A stretch of 64,000 nucleotides of DNA. Source: Reyranella sp. Its GTDB lineage: Bacteria > Pseudomonadota > Alphaproteobacteria > Reyranellales > Reyranellaceae. Position 1 is the stretch's first letter; each line of letters opens with the position of its first letter. Below, piece after piece: positions 21,819 to 34,392 of the stretch. A program made the translations under genes and the position numbers. The notes below the pieces were generated by a model. It was not told the origin of the DNA. It worked only from the letters and a program-made list of their open reading frames with translations, and did not search any database. Location: positions 1-64,000 of the forward strand of contig NZ_JAUSBN010000020.1 of the NCBI RefSeq assembly GCF_030651995.1, read 5' to 3'.

Positions 21819-22010
21819 ATGAAGGCCACCGATCTGCGCCCCAAGACCAACGACGAGCTCAAGAGCGAGCTCGGCAACCTTCGCAAGGAGGCGTTCAACC
21901 TGCGCTTCCAGAAGGCTGGGGGCCAGCTGCAGAAGACTTCCCGCGCGCGCCAGATTCGTCGCGACATCGCCCGCATCAAGACGGTGCAGGGCGAGAAGGC
22001 CGCCGGTTAA
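21819..22010 (+). CDS. rpmC: 50S ribosomal protein L29
   Basis: L29 is a small helical protein at the tunnel exit. The 63-residue product starts at the ATG at 21819 ([18 protein letters not shown]), preceded by GGGAGAAGGAC, and includes [14 protein letters not shown]. The gene is translated between rplP and rpsQ; longer upstream in-frame starts would overlap rplP and are rejected. Confidence 0.97.
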   Translation: MKATDLRPKTNDELKSELGNLRKEAFNLRFQKAGGQLQKTSRARQIRRDIARIKTVQGEKAAG

Positions 22011-22020
22011 GGAGCACGAA

Positions 22021-22269
22021 ATGCCGAAGCGTATCCTGGAAGGCGTCATCGTCAGCGACAAGATGGACAAGACCATCGTCGTGAAGGTCGAGCGTCGCGT
22101 TCAGCACCCGATCTACAAGAAGTTCATTCGCAAGTCGAAGAAGTATCACGCGCACGACGAAGCCAATGCCTGCAAGGGCAAGATCGGCGAGATCGTTCGT
22201 ATCCGCGAGTGCCGCCCGTTGTCCAAGACCAAGAGCTGGGAAGTTCTGGTCGAAGGCGCCAAGGCTTAA
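22021..22269 (+). CDS. rpsQ: 30S ribosomal protein S17
   Basis: S17 is an OB-fold protein that binds 16S rRNA early in assembly. The 82-residue product begins [18 protein letters not shown] and includes [19 protein letters not shown]. It follows rpmC by 10 nt. Confidence 0.98.
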   Translation: MPKRILEGVIVSDKMDKTIVVKVERRVQHPIYKKFIRKSKKYHAHDEANACKGKIGEIVRIRECRPLSKTKSWEVLVEGAKA

Positions 22270-22288
22270 GCGGTCGGAGCATTAAGTC

Positions 22289-22657
22289 ATGATTCAGATG
22301 CGAACCAACCTCGAGGTCGCCGATAATTCGGGCGCCCGTCGAGTCCAGTGCATCAAGGTGCTGGGCGGCTCACGTCGCAAGTACGCCAGCGTCGGCGACG
22401 TCATCGTCGTGTCGATCAAGGAAGCCATTCCGCGCGGCAAGGTCAAGAAGGGCGAGGTGCATCGCGCCGTCGTCGTCCGTACGTCGTTCGCGCTGCGCCG
22501 CCCCGACGGCAGCGCCATCCGCTTCGACCGCAATGCCGCCGTCCTCATCAGCAAGCAGGACGAGCCGATCGGCACGCGTATCTTCGGACCGGTGACGCGC
22601 GAGCTGCGCGCCAAGAAGTTCATGAAGATCATCTCGCTTGCGCCTGAGGTGCTCTAG
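22289..22657 (+). CDS. rplN: 50S ribosomal protein L14
   Basis: L14 lies at the subunit interface and contacts 16S helix 14. The 122-residue product starts [18 protein letters not shown] and includes [20 protein letters not shown], both diagnostic. It opens the spc cluster and ends 2 nt before rplX. Confidence 0.98.
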   Translation: MIQMRTNLEVADNSGARRVQCIKVLGGSRRKYASVGDVIVVSIKEAIPRGKVKKGEVHRAVVVRTSFALRRPDGSAIRFDRNAAVLISKQDEPIGTRIFGPVTRELRAKKFMKIISLAPEVL

Positions 22658-22659
22658 CC

Positions 22660-22983
22660 ATGGCAACGAAACTGAAGATCAAGAAGGGCGACCGGGTGAA
22701 GGTCATCACCGGTGGCAGCAAGGGCAAGGTAGGCGACGTCCTGCGTGTTTTCCCCAAGGAGAACCGCCTGGTCGTTTCCGGCGTCAACATGATCAAGCGC
22801 CACACCAAGCCCAGCCGTGCGGAAGCCGGCGGCATCATCGAACGCGAGGCCACGATCCACGTCTCCAACGTGGCCCTGCTGGATCCCAAATCGGATAAGC
22901 CGACGAAAGTCGGTTTCCGGTTCCTTGAAGACGGCCGCAAGGTACGCGTAGCGCGTGCCTCCGGCGAGACCATCGACCGCTAG
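22660..22983 (+). CDS. rplX: 50S ribosomal protein L24
   Basis: L24 is one of the two initiators of 50S assembly. The 107-residue product has an N-terminal KOW motif ([20 protein letters not shown], residues 7-26) and [11 protein letters not shown]. It is tightly packed between rplN and rplE. Confidence 0.98.
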   Translation: MATKLKIKKGDRVKVITGGSKGKVGDVLRVFPKENRLVVSGVNMIKRHTKPSRAEAGGIIEREATIHVSNVALLDPKSDKPTKVGFRFLEDGRKVRVARASGETIDR

Positions 22984-22994
22984 GAGAACGGGCC

Positions 22995-23537
22995 ATGCCC
23001 GCGCGTCTGCAAGAGCACTATAACCAGTCCGTGCGCGAAGCGCTTACGAAGGAGTTCTCCTATCAGAACCCCTTCCAGGTGCCGAAGCTCGACAAGATCG
23101 TCATCAACATGGGCGTCGGCGAGGCGGTCAACGACCGCAAGGCCGTCGATGGCGCCGTGGCCGACCTGACGGCGATCACCGGCCAGAAGCCGGTCATCAC
23201 CCGGTCGCGCAAGTCGATCGCGACGTTCAAGTTGCGTGAAGGCATGGCGATCGGCGCCAAGGTCACGCTGCGTCGCGACCGGATGTACGAGTTCATCGAT
23301 CGCCTGATCAACATCGCCCTGCCGCGCGTCCGCGACTTCCGCGGCCTGAACGGCAAGTCGTTCGACGGCAATGGCAACTACGCCATGGGCCTGAAGGAGC
23401 AGATCGTGTTCCCCGAGATCGACTACGACAAGGTCGACCAGGTGCGCGGTATGGACATCATCATCTGCACGTCGGCGAAGACGGACGCGGAAGCTAGGTC
23501 GCTTCTTCGCGCTTTCAACTTCCCCTTCGTGAACTGA
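22995..23537 (+). CDS. rplE: 50S ribosomal protein L5
   Basis: L5 binds 5S rRNA in the central protuberance and contacts the P-site tRNA. The 180-residue product includes [12 protein letters not shown] near residue 35, [19 protein letters not shown], and the C-terminal [13 protein letters not shown]. Confidence 0.98.
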   Translation: MPARLQEHYNQSVREALTKEFSYQNPFQVPKLDKIVINMGVGEAVNDRKAVDGAVADLTAITGQKPVITRSRKSIATFKLREGMAIGAKVTLRRDRMYEFIDRLINIALPRVRDFRGLNGKSFDGNGNYAMGLKEQIVFPEIDYDKVDQVRGMDIIICTSAKTDAEARSLLRAFNFPFVN

Positions 23538-23551
23538 GGCCGGAGAATCAC

Positions 23552-23857
23552 ATGGCCAAGACGAGTTCGGTCGAGAAGAACAACCGGCGCGCAAGGATGG
23601 TGAAGCAATTCGCCGGCAAGCGCGCCAAGCTGAAGGCGATGGCCGTCGACGACAAGTTGACGCCTGAAGAGCGCTTCGGGGCCCGCCTCAAGCTGGCGGA
23701 CCTGCCGCGCAACTCTTCGCCGACGCGGGTACGCAACCGGTGCGAGCTCACGGGCCGTCCGCGGGCCGTGTACCGGAAGTTCAAGCTGTCGCGCGTTGCG
23801 CTGCGTCAGCTGGCGTCGCTGGGCGCTCTGCCCGGCGTCGTGAAGTCGAGCTGGTAA
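23552..23857 (+). CDS. rpsN: 30S ribosomal protein S14
   Basis: S14 is a 30S head protein. The 101-residue product is the long, zinc-free form: the region [21 protein letters not shown] keeps a single cysteine and lacks the CxxC pairs of the short zinc form. It includes [13 protein letters not shown] and lies between rplE and rpsH. Confidence 0.97.
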   Translation: MAKTSSVEKNNRRARMVKQFAGKRAKLKAMAVDDKLTPEERFGARLKLADLPRNSSPTRVRNRCELTGRPRAVYRKFKLSRVALRQLASLGALPGVVKSSW

Positions 23858-23873
23858 ACGGGGACCGTAGACC

Positions 23874-24272
23874 ATGGCGATGACAGATCCCGTCGGCGAT
23901 TTGCTGACCCGCATCCGCAACGGCCAGTCGGCGCGCCTCGAGAGCGTGACCGCGCCGGCTTCGCGGCTTCGGTCGAGTGTTCTCGATGTGCTCCAGCGTG
24001 AGGGCTACATTCGTGGCTGGTTCGAAGAAGAGCTGCGGCCCGGTGTCAGGGAACTCCGCATCGAGCTGAAGTACGACAACGGCCGTCCGGTCATCAAGGA
24101 GATCAAGCGCGTCTCCACGCCGGGCCGTCGCGTCTACTCCAAGATCCGCGAGCTGCCGCGCCATTTCAACGGGCTGGGCATCTCGATCCTCTCCACGCCG
24201 CGCGGAGTCATGTCCGACGCCGAGGCGCGGGCCGCCAATGTCGGCGGCGAAGTCATCTGCAAGGTGTTCTGA
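23874..24272 (+). CDS. rpsH: 30S ribosomal protein S8
   Basis: S8 binds the central 16S domain; in E. coli it represses spc operon translation at the L5 site. The 132-residue product includes DPVGDLLTRIRNGQ and, at the C-terminus, STPRGVMSDAEARAANVGGE. The rplF ATG follows 2 nt after the stop. Confidence 0.98.
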   Translation: MAMTDPVGDLLTRIRNGQSARLESVTAPASRLRSSVLDVLQREGYIRGWFEEELRPGVRELRIELKYDNGRPVIKEIKRVSTPGRRVYSKIRELPRHFNGLGISILSTPRGVMSDAEARAANVGGEVICKVF

Positions 24273-24274
24273 GC

Positions 24275-24808
24275 ATGTCGCGCGTCGGCAAAAATCCGGT
24301 CGTCATTCCGGCCGGTGTCACCATCGAGCTCCAGGGCCAGCACCTCAAGGCCAAGGGCAAGCGGGGCGAGCTCCAGCTGGTCGTTCATGACGACGTTACC
24401 GTCGCCAGGGAAGGCGAGGGTCTGGTCTTCAAGCCGCGCAACGACAGCCGCCGCGCCCGCATGCAGTGGGGCACGGCGCGTAACCTGGCGAGCAACGTCG
24501 TCCGCGGCGTTTCCGACGGGTTCACCATCAACCTCGAGATCAACGGCGTGGGCTATCGCGCCTCGGCCGATGCCAAGATGCTGAAGATGCAGCTCGGCTT
24601 CAGCCACGATGTCGAGATCCCCATTCCCGCCGGAATCCAGATCAAGGCGGTCAAGCCGACCGAGATCGAGATTTCGGGCTCCGATCGTCAGCGCGTAGGC
24701 CAGATCGCCGCGGAAATCCGCAGCTTGAGGCCGCCCGAGCCCTATAAGGGCAAGGGCATCAAGTACTCGACTGAGACGATCCGGCGCAAGGAAGGCAAGA
24801 AGAAGTAG
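24275..24808 (+). CDS. rplF: 50S ribosomal protein L6
   Basis: L6 lies near the factor-binding site and the sarcin-ricin loop. The 177-residue product starts [18 protein letters not shown] and carries the C-terminal signature [13 protein letters not shown]. It follows rpsH with a 2-nt gap, consistent with translational coupling. Confidence 0.98.
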   Translation: MSRVGKNPVVIPAGVTIELQGQHLKAKGKRGELQLVVHDDVTVAREGEGLVFKPRNDSRRARMQWGTARNLASNVVRGVSDGFTINLEINGVGYRASADAKMLKMQLGFSHDVEIPIPAGIQIKAVKPTEIEISGSDRQRVGQIAAEIRSLRPPEPYKGKGIKYSTETIRRKEGKKK

Positions 24809-24821
24809 AGGCGAGAGAATC

Positions 24822-25184
24822 ATGTCCGACCGCAATGCTCTTTTCGCCCGTCGCCAGCGGCGCACGCGCTACGCGCTGCGCCAGGCCGGCAACGGCCGTC
24901 CGCGCCTCAGCGTCTTTCGCTCGGGTAAGCACATCTATGCCCAGGTCATCGACGACCGTAAGGGCGTGACCCTGGCTGCCGCGTCGACGCTCGACAAGGA
25001 CGTCCGGGGCACGCTCAAGACCGGTGCCGACAAGGGCGCTGCGACCGAAGTCGGCAAGCTGATCGCCGCCCGCGCCGTCGCGGCCGGGGTCAAGGAAGTC
25101 ATCTTCGACCGCGGTGGATATACGTATCACGGCCGCATCGCTGCGCTGGCCAATGCCGCCCGTGAGGGCGGCCTGTCGTTCTGA
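24822..25184 (+). CDS. rplR: 50S ribosomal protein L18
   Basis: L18 binds 5S rRNA together with L5. The 120-residue product includes [18 protein letters not shown] and the C-terminal [20 protein letters not shown]. It lies between rplF and rpsE. Confidence 0.98.
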   Translation: MSDRNALFARRQRRTRYALRQAGNGRPRLSVFRSGKHIYAQVIDDRKGVTLAAASTLDKDVRGTLKTGADKGAATEVGKLIAARAVAAGVKEVIFDRGGYTYHGRIAALANAAREGGLSF

Positions 25185-25198
25185 TCGGGAGTTAGATT

Positions 25199-25783
25199 AT
25201 GGCTCGTTCACCCGGTGGTTCCGGCCGTTCCCCGCGCGATCGCGATCGGCCGCGCGACCGCGACGAGGACAACGAACTGACCGACAAGCTCGTCACGATC
25301 AATCGCGTTGCGAAGGTCGTGAAGGGTGGTCGTCGCTTCGCCTTCGCCGCCATCGTCGTCGTCGGTGACCAGCGCGGTCGTGTCGGCCACGGCGCCGGCA
25401 AGGCCCGTGAGGTTCCCGAGGCGATCCGCAAGGCCACGGAGGCCGCCAAGCGTGGGCTGATCCGGGTGCCGCTGCGCGACGGTCGCACGCTGCATCACGA
25501 CGTGAAGGGCCGCTTCGGCGCCGGCAAGGTGACGCTTCGCGCGGCCCCGGCCGGTACCGGCATCATCGCCGGCGGTCCGATGCGCGCCATCTTCGAGACG
25601 CTCGGCATCAAGGACATCGTTGCCAAGTCGGTCGGGACGTCCAACCCGCACAACATGATCAAGGCGACGTTCAAGGCGCTGGATCAGCTCAACTCGCCGC
25701 GCATGGTCGCGACGCGCCGCGGCAAGAAGGTCGGTGACCTGCTCGGCCGCCGTGACGAGACGACCGCGGAAGCGGCGGCTTAA
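25199..25783 (+). CDS. rpsE: 30S ribosomal protein S5
   Basis: S5 is involved in decoding accuracy and spectinomycin response. The 194-residue product is longer than the 167-residue E. coli protein. The extra length is partly an Arg/Asp-rich N-terminal tail ([15 protein letters not shown], about residues 13-27) and partly a C-terminal tail. The core has [18 protein letters not shown] sequence ([16 protein letters not shown]) and the S5 double-stranded RNA-binding fold. Confidence 0.97.
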   Translation: MARSPGGSGRSPRDRDRPRDRDEDNELTDKLVTINRVAKVVKGGRRFAFAAIVVVGDQRGRVGHGAGKAREVPEAIRKATEAAKRGLIRVPLRDGRTLHHDVKGRFGAGKVTLRAAPAGTGIIAGGPMRAIFETLGIKDIVAKSVGTSNPHNMIKATFKALDQLNSPRMVATRRGKKVGDLLGRRDETTAEAAA

Positions 25784-25794
25784 GGAACCGGACC

Positions 25795-25989
25795 ATGGCC
25801 AAGGGCAAGACCATCAAGATCACCCAGACCGGCAGCCATATCGGCCGCACGGAAGACCAGCGCGGGACGCTGATCGGCCTGGGCCTGAACAAGCGCCATC
25901 GCACCCGCGAGCTCGTGGATACGCCCGAGGTGCGCGGCATGATCAACAAGGTGCGCCATCTCGTGCGCGTCGAAGAGGAAGCGCGCTAG
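25795..25989 (+). CDS. rpmD: 50S ribosomal protein L30
   Basis: L30 is a small 23S-binding protein present in many but not all bacteria. The 64-residue product has [18 protein letters not shown] and the C-terminal [13 protein letters not shown]. It lies between rpsE and rplO. Confidence 0.97.
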   Translation: MAKGKTIKITQTGSHIGRTEDQRGTLIGLGLNKRHRTRELVDTPEVRGMINKVRHLVRVEEEAR

Positions 25990-26022
25990 GCCCCAGTGGC
26001 TGCGGCGCGGAGGTAGAAGACG

Positions 26023-26502
26023 ATGAGACTGAACGAGATCTCCGACAATCCGGGCGCCCGCAAGGGTCGCATGCGCGTTGGCCGCGGTATCGGCTCCGGC
26101 AAGGGCAAGACCGCGGGTCGCGGTGTCAAGGGCCAGAAGTCGCGTACGGGCGTTGCCATCAAGGGCTTCGAGGGCGGCCAGATGCCGCTCTACCGGCGTA
26201 TCCCGAAGCGGGGCTTCCGCCCGCCGCACCAGAAGAGCTACCAGGTCGTCAACCTGGGCACGCTGCAGAAGGCGATCGATGAAAAGAAGCTCGACGCCGG
26301 CAAGGTGATCGATGCCGAGGCGATGCTGGCGGCCGGTCTGTTCAAGAATGCCGCGGATGGCGTCCGCCTCCTTGGCAAGGGCGAACTCAAGACCAAGATC
26401 GAGGTGAAGGTTGCGGGCGCCTCGGCGTCGGCGATCGCCGCGGTCGAGAAGGCCGGTGGCAAGGTCGAACTGCCGCCCAAGCCCGTGGCCGAAGCGGCCT
26501 GA
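26023..26502 (+). CDS. rplO: 50S ribosomal protein L15
   Basis: L15 is a late assembly protein. The 159-residue product has the glycine/arginine-rich N-terminal extension ([19 protein letters not shown]) that threads into rRNA, followed by [17 protein letters not shown]. It is followed by a 60-nt gap and secY. Confidence 0.98.
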   Translation: MRLNEISDNPGARKGRMRVGRGIGSGKGKTAGRGVKGQKSRTGVAIKGFEGGQMPLYRRIPKRGFRPPHQKSYQVVNLGTLQKAIDEKKLDAGKVIDAEAMLAAGLFKNAADGVRLLGKGELKTKIEVKVAGASASAIAAVEKAGGKVELPPKPVAEAA

Positions 26503-26562
26503 TCCGGACGGCGTCTACGGGGGCGTCGCTTCCCCCCTGGTGTCGTTCACGCGTGAGGTTCC

Positions 26563-27902
<1,340 letters not shown>

Positions 27903-27906
<4 letters not shown>

Positions 27907-28553
27907 ACATCATTCTTTTGGGGCCGCCGGGCGCCGGCAAGGGGACGCAGGCCCAGCGGCTGCAGCAGGAACGGGGGCTGATCCAGCTCTCGACCGGCGA
28001 TATGCTTCGGGCGGCCGTCGCCTCCGGCAGTGAACTCGGCCAGAAGGCCAAGGGCATCATGGAGCGCGGCGAACTGGTTCCTGACGAGCTGATGGTGGGC
28101 CTGATCAGGGACCGCATCGCCCAGCCGGACTGCGCCAAGGGCTTCATCCTGGACGGGTTCCCGCGCACCGAGGCCCAGGCCCGGGCGCTGGACAAGATGC
28201 TGGCCGAGACGTCCAGGAAGCTCGACCGGGTGATCGAGATGGAAGTCGACGAAAAAGCGCTGACCGAGCGCATCGTCGGCCGGTTTTCCTGCGCCAAGTG
28301 CGGCGCGGGCTATCACGACACGTTCAAGCGGCCGAAGGTCGATGGAATCTGCGACGTTTGTGGATCGACCGGGTTCACGCGCCGCAAGGACGATAATGCA
28401 GAGACCATGAAGACTCGCATGGCCGCCTATAGGGCTCAGACCGAGCCCTTGTTGCCCTACTACAGCGCCCGCGGGGTGCTGCGAAAGGTCGACGGGATGG
28501 CCGCGATGGACGAGGTTTACCGCCAGATCACGGAGGTCTTGGCGGGGACTTGA
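27903..28553 (+). CDS. adk: Adenylate kinase
   Basis: This enzyme interconverts ATP + AMP and 2 ADP. The 216-residue long-lid form has the P-loop GPPGAGKGT (7-15) and DGFPRT. Its lid has four cysteines, Cys130, Cys133, Cys150 and Cys153 (CAKC...CDVC), expected to bind a structural zinc; many Gram-negative enzymes lack these. It is translationally coupled to secY. The alpha-operon promoter follows. Confidence 0.97.
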
Positions 28554-28568
28554 CAAGGGTGAGTTCCA

Positions 28569-28596
28569 TTGACTCGGGGACGCGGATACATATAAT
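28569..28596 (+). promoter_or_regulatory. Promoter of the alpha operon (rpsM-rpsK-rpoA-rplQ)
   Basis: TTGACT (28569-28574) and a perfect TATAAT (28591-28596) are spaced 16 nt apart, 79 nt before the rpsM start, in the 121-nt gap after adk. An alternative TTGACA at 28550 has no suitable -10. It should allow the alpha genes to be expressed independently of the long upstream transcript. Confidence 0.75.
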
Positions 28597-28674
28597 CGCG
28601 CGCTTTTCCGGGGCCAGCGGAACATGTGACGGGCGCGCGCGAGCGCGCCATAAGTCTTTGAAGGAGTTGGGACT

Positions 28675-29052
28675 TTGGCTCGTATAGCCGGTGTGAACAT
28701 TCCGACCGCCAAGCGTGTCGTGATCGGACTTCAGTACATCCACGGGATCGGTGCGGCGAAAGCCAAGGAGATCTGTGGAAAAGTCGGGATCGAGGAGTCG
28801 CGCCGCGTGAACACGCTGAGCGACGACGAAGTCATCCGCATTCGCGAGGCCATCGACCGGGACTACACGGTCGAAGGCGATCTGCGTCGCGAAGTGGCGA
28901 TGAACATCAAGCGATTGATGGACCTCGCCTGCTATCGCGGCCTGCGCCATCGTCGCGGTCTGCCGGTCCATGGCCAGCGCACGCATACCAACGCGCGCAC
29001 CCGCAAGGGTCCGGCCAAGCCGATCGCCGGCAAGAAAAAAGTGACGAAGTAA
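28675..29052 (+). CDS. rpsM: 30S ribosomal protein S13
   Basis: S13 lies in the 30S head and contacts the P-site tRNA and L5. The 125-residue product starts at a TTG codon, giving [10 protein letters not shown], the conserved S13 beginning; AAGGAG lies 8 nt upstream. It includes [14 protein letters not shown] and the C-terminal [20 protein letters not shown]. Confidence 0.97.
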   Translation: MARIAGVNIPTAKRVVIGLQYIHGIGAAKAKEICGKVGIEESRRVNTLSDDEVIRIREAIDRDYTVEGDLRREVAMNIKRLMDLACYRGLRHRRGLPVHGQRTHTNARTRKGPAKPIAGKKKVTK

Positions 29053-29067
29053 GAGGGGATCAGGGTC

Positions 29068-29472
29068 ATGGCCAAAGCTGCAGCCGCCACCGGCGCCGCG
29101 CGTCCCCGTCGCAAGGAACGCAAGAACATCATCGCGGGCGTCGCCCACGTGAACGCCTCGTTCAACAATACGATCGTGACGATCACCGACGCGCAGGGCA
29201 ATGCCATCGCCTGGTCGTCCTCGGGGCAGCAGGGGTTCAAGGGGTCGCGCAAGTCGACCCCGTTCGCCGCGCAGATGGCCGCCGAAGGCGCCGGCCGCAA
29301 GGCGATGGAACATGGCATGCGCACGATCGAGATCCTGGTGCGCGGCCCGGGTTCCGGACGCGAGTCGGCGCTGCGCGCGCTGCAGGCCGTCGGCCTCGCC
29401 GTGACGTCGATCCGCGACGTGACGCCGATCCCGCACAACGGCTGCCGCCCGCCGAAGCGTCGTCGCGTCTGA
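29068..29472 (+). CDS. rpsK: 30S ribosomal protein S11
   Basis: S11 forms part of the platform near the E-site mRNA. The 134-residue product includes [19 protein letters not shown] and [19 protein letters not shown]. The C-terminal segment [18 protein letters not shown] is highly conserved. Confidence 0.98.
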   Translation: MAKAAAATGAARPRRKERKNIIAGVAHVNASFNNTIVTITDAQGNAIAWSSSGQQGFKGSRKSTPFAAQMAAEGAGRKAMEHGMRTIEILVRGPGSGRESALRALQAVGLAVTSIRDVTPIPHNGCRPPKRRRV

Positions 29473-29570
29473 TTTCGAGTGGAGGCGGCGCTTCGCGCGC
29501 CGCCCGCTCTTGAGGAATGTGTTGCGGGTCCTGCGGGGCTCGCATGAACCGGTCTAGAGGGGTAACCCAC

Positions 29571-30587
29571 GTGCTTCAGAAGAACTGGCAGGACCTGATC
29601 AAGCCGGAGAAGCTTGTCACCGAAGCCGGCGTCGATCCCGGTCGCGTTGCGACCATCGTCGCCGAGCCGCTCGAGCGCGGTTTCGGTCTCACGCTCGGCA
29701 ACGCGCTGCGTCGCGTCCTCCTGTCGTCGCTCCAGGGTGCCGCCGTCACGTCGATCAAGATCGACAACGTGCTGCATGAATTCTCGTCGATCCCCGGCGT
29801 CCGCGAGGATGTGGTCGACATCGTGCTGAATATCAAGGCGATGGCCGTGAAGATGCAGGGCGACCGCCCGCAGCGTCTTTACCTGCGCGCCGTCGGCCCC
29901 GGCGAAGTCACCGCGGGCATGATCGAACTGCCGGGCGACGTCCAGATCATGGATGCCAAGCATCTGATCTGCACGCTCGACGACGGCGCGTCGATCTCGA
30001 TGGAACTGATGGTCGCCACCGGCAAGGGCTATGTCCCGGCCTCGGCGAACCGGCCGGAAGACGCGCCGATCGGCCTGATCCCCGTCGATTCGGTGTTCAG
30101 CCCGGTCAAGCGCGTCTCCTACAAGATCGAGAACAGCCGCGTCGGCCAGGTCACCGACTACGACCGCCTGTCGATGACGGTCGAGACCAACGGCACGACG
30201 ATGCCGGCCGACGCCGTGGCGCTCGCCGCGCGCATCCTGCAGGACCAGCTGCAGCTCTTCATCAACTTCGAGGAGCCGCGCGAGGTCCGCAAGGAAGAGC
30301 AGCAGGACGACTTCCCGTTCAACCGCAACCTGCTGCGCAAGGTCGACGAGCTGGAACTGTCGGTCCGTTCGGCCAACTGCCTGAAGAACGACAACATCAT
30401 CTATATCGGCGATCTGGTTCAGAAAACCGAGGCGGAGATGCTGCGCACGCCGAACTTCGGCCGCAAGTCGCTGAACGAGATCAAGGAAGTGCTGGCCGGC
30501 ATGGGCCTCCACCTGGGTATGGAAATCCCGGGCTGGCCGCCGGACAACATCGAGGAAATGGCCAAGCGGCTGGAAGAGCCGTACTAG
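29571..30587 (+). CDS. rpoA: RNA polymerase subunit alpha
   Basis: Alpha nucleates polymerase assembly and its C-terminal domain contacts UP elements and activators. I chose the GTG at 29571 ([15 protein letters not shown]), preceded by AGAGGGG; it gives 338 residues, the usual length. The N-terminal domain has [20 protein letters not shown], and the C-terminal domain has [15 protein letters not shown] and [11 protein letters not shown]. It follows rpsK by 98 nt. Confidence 0.97.
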   Translation: MLQKNWQDLIKPEKLVTEAGVDPGRVATIVAEPLERGFGLTLGNALRRVLLSSLQGAAVTSIKIDNVLHEFSSIPGVREDVVDIVLNIKAMAVKMQGDRPQRLYLRAVGPGEVTAGMIELPGDVQIMDAKHLICTLDDGASISMELMVATGKGYVPASANRPEDAPIGLIPVDSVFSPVKRVSYKIENSRVGQVTDYDRLSMTVETNGTTMPADAVALAARILQDQLQLFINFEEPREVRKEEQQDDFPFNRNLLRKVDELELSVRSANCLKNDNIIYIGDLVQKTEAEMLRTPNFGRKSLNEIKEVLAGMGLHLGMEIPGWPPDNIEEMAKRLEEPY

Positions 30588-30608
30588 GCCGGTAGAAGGA
30601 AATAAGTC

Positions 30609-31031
30609 ATGCGTCACAATAATCGCGGCCGGAAGTTCCACCGCACCGCCGAGCATCGCAAGGCGATGTTCATGAATCTTGCCGGTGCCCTCATCAAGCA
30701 CGAGCAGATCACGACCACGCTGCACAAGGCGAAGGACCTGCGTCCGATCGTCGAGAAGCTGGTCACGCTCGGCAAGCGCGGCGGCCTGCATGCGCGCCGT
30801 CAGGCGATCGGCTTCCTGCGCGATCCCTACGTTGCCGACAAGCTTTTCACGACGCTCGGACCGCGCTATTCCAAGCGCAACGGCGGCTATCTCCGCGTCC
30901 TGAAGGCGGGCTACCGCTTCGGCGACGCCGCCGAGATGGCCGTGATCGAGTTCGTCGAGCGCGACACCTCCGCCAAGGGCCAGGACAGCGGTCCTTCGGC
31001 CGACAAGTCGGAGCAGCAGGAAGCGGCGTAA
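30609..31031 (+). CDS. rplQ: 50S ribosomal protein L17
   Basis: L17 is near the tunnel exit. The 140-residue product begins [20 protein letters not shown] and includes [19 protein letters not shown]. It is the last gene of the supercluster and is followed 23 nt later by a strong terminator. Confidence 0.98.
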   Translation: MRHNNRGRKFHRTAEHRKAMFMNLAGALIKHEQITTTLHKAKDLRPIVEKLVTLGKRGGLHARRQAIGFLRDPYVADKLFTTLGPRYSKRNGGYLRVLKAGYRFGDAAEMAVIEFVERDTSAKGQDSGPSADKSEQQEAA

Positions 31032-31054
31032 GCCTCTTTCGCCTCATCGAATTG

Positions 31055-31085
31055 AAAACGCCCGCTCAAAAGAGCGGGCGTTTTT
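31055..31085 (+). terminator. Intrinsic terminator ending the ribosomal supercluster
   Basis: A 12-bp perfect stem (AAAACGCCCGCT / AGCGGGCGTTTT) with a 6-nt loop runs into TTTTT at 31081-31085, a classic Rho-independent terminator. Confidence 0.92.
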
Positions 31086-31127
31086 CTTGATGAGTGGCGC
31101 GCCCCCGTCGGAAGGCTAAGCTGGGGC

Positions 31128-31592
31128 ATGAGCTTCATCTTCAGGACCGCCCAATCATCGGAATGCGCCGACGCCGACCGCGTCCTGCGCGCCGCGTTCA
31201 CGCCCTATCTCGCGAAGCTCGGACGCGAGATTCCGCCTGACTATTACAAGTGGCTGCCGGCTTCGATCGAACGGGGCGACGTGTTCGTCGCGGACGAGGG
31301 CGGCCGGGTCGTCGGAGTCGCAGCCACCGAACGGCGCCAGGAGGAACTCTTCCTCGACCGGCTGGCCGTCGATCCGTCGAAGCAGGGGACAGGCCTCGGA
31401 CGCTGGCTGTTGCTGCGGCTCGACGAAGTCGCTCGCGAGCGCGGCGACCGTGCCGTCTCACTCGTGACCGCGGAGATGATGGATCACCTCATCAGGCTCT
31501 ATGGCAGCCAGGGTTTCGAGGTGATCCATCGCGGCCTGCCGGACCACGGCAAGGACGCCCATATGCGCGTCCACATGCTGAAGCGGCTGTAG
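31128..31592 (+). CDS. GNAT family N-acetyltransferase
   Basis: The 154-residue product fits the acetyl-CoA-dependent GNAT fold. The core beta strand LFLDRLAVDPSKQGTGLGRWL (about residues 78-97) contains the acetyl-CoA pyrophosphate-binding QGTGLG. The C-terminal region has LYGSQGFEVIHR, a typical GNAT ending. The substrate cannot be told from sequence. It is a single gene after the rplQ terminator, convergent with the acyl-CoA dehydrogenase. Confidence 0.85.
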   Translation: MSFIFRTAQSSECADADRVLRAAFTPYLAKLGREIPPDYYKWLPASIERGDVFVADEGGRVVGVAATERRQEELFLDRLAVDPSKQGTGLGRWLLLRLDEVARERGDRAVSLVTAEMMDHLIRLYGSQGFEVIHRGLPDHGKDAHMRVHMLKRL

Positions 31593-31601
31593 CGGCTTTC
31601 T

Positions 31602-33392
<1,791 letters not shown>

Positions 33393-33465
33393 GTGAATTC
33401 CTCCGTTCCGCAATATGCCGCGCTCGGTCGCTTTTGGCGACCGGCTCGGCTATTTTGGAGGCCAC

Positions 33466-34236
33466 ATGACAAACACAGTCCTGCTGTCGATCGACGGCCC
33501 CATCGCCACCATCACGCTGAATGACCCGGCGAAGCACAATCGCCTCAACCCCGAGGGGCTGAAGCTGCTGCGTGAGGCGGTGGAAAAGGTCGACGCCGAT
33601 CCGGTCGTGCGCGCCACCGTGATCACGGGCGCCGGCGACAAGACCTTCTGCTCCGGCTACGACCTCGGCTCGATCCCGGCCGGCGAGCGCAAGGACGAGG
33701 GCGGCGACAACACGTTCGAAGTCGTCATGGACCGCATCGAGGCGATGCGCATGCCGACCCTGTGCGCCCTGAACGGCGGCGTCTATGGCGGCGCCACCGA
33801 CCTGGCGCTGGCCTGCGACTTCCGCCTCGGCGTCAAGGGCATGCGCTTCTTCATGCCGGCCGCGCGCTTCGGCCTGCATTACTATCCGAGCGGACTGCGC
33901 CGCTACACGCAGAAGGTGAGCCCGAGCTTCGCCAAGCGTGCCTTCCTGCTCTCGGAGGATTTCCACGATACCGAGCTCCTGGCGGTCGGCTATCTCGACT
34001 GGCTGGTCGAGCGCGCGGAGTTCAAGGACAAGGTCGCGGAGAAGGCCGCGCGGCTGGCGGGCCTCGCACCGCTGTCGATGTCGGGCATGAAGCGCGCCAT
34101 CGAACAGTTCGCCCAGGCAGCGCCCGACATGCCATCCATCCGCCAGACCCAGCGGGCCTGCGCCGCCTCCGACGATCTCAAGGAGGGGCTGGCGGCGCTC
34201 GGCGAGCGTCGGACCCCGACCTTCAAGGGCCGTTGA
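33466..34236 (+). CDS. Enoyl-CoA hydratase/isomerase family protein
   Basis: This 256-residue crotonase-fold protein starts at the ATG at 33466, four bases after GGAGG. The oxyanion-hole segments are visible as KTFCSGYDLG (59-68) and NGGVYGGATDLALACD (103-118). Compared with the classical hydratase, the first catalytic Glu is Asp112 and the second is Ala132 (MPAARFGL instead of xPExxxG). Simple enoyl-CoA hydratase chemistry is therefore doubtful; isomerase, thioesterase or another crotonase activity is possible. A 73-nt divergent region with a 7-bp inverted repeat (33425-33443) separates it from the acyl-CoA dehydrogenase. Confidence 0.85.
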   Translation: MTNTVLLSIDGPIATITLNDPAKHNRLNPEGLKLLREAVEKVDADPVVRATVITGAGDKTFCSGYDLGSIPAGERKDEGGDNTFEVVMDRIEAMRMPTLCALNGGVYGGATDLALACDFRLGVKGMRFFMPAARFGLHYYPSGLRRYTQKVSPSFAKRAFLLSEDFHDTELLAVGYLDWLVERAEFKDKVAEKAARLAGLAPLSMSGMKRAIEQFAQAAPDMPSIRQTQRACAASDDLKEGLAALGERRTPTFKGR

Positions 34237-34245
34237 AGGCCGGCG

Positions 34246-34265
34246 CCGGCACCTGATCGTGCCGG
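34246..34265 (+). terminator. Weak hairpin after the crotonase gene
   Basis: CCGGCAC and GTGCCGG form a perfect 7-bp stem around a 6-nt loop, 10 nt after the stop, followed by TTGTCCC. It may end transcription before the signalling operon. The rest of the 156-nt gap shows no recognisable promoter. Confidence 0.35.
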
Positions 34266-34392
34266 TTGTCCCAAGATTGCCGCGATTCAATGCAGGATGC
34301 CGGCAGTATCTGAGGTCGTGCCGAAAGTCGCCTGGCGAGGTATCCTGCTGCCGGACGGTCAATCGAGATATGGCCGCTGAATCGAAGAGACC

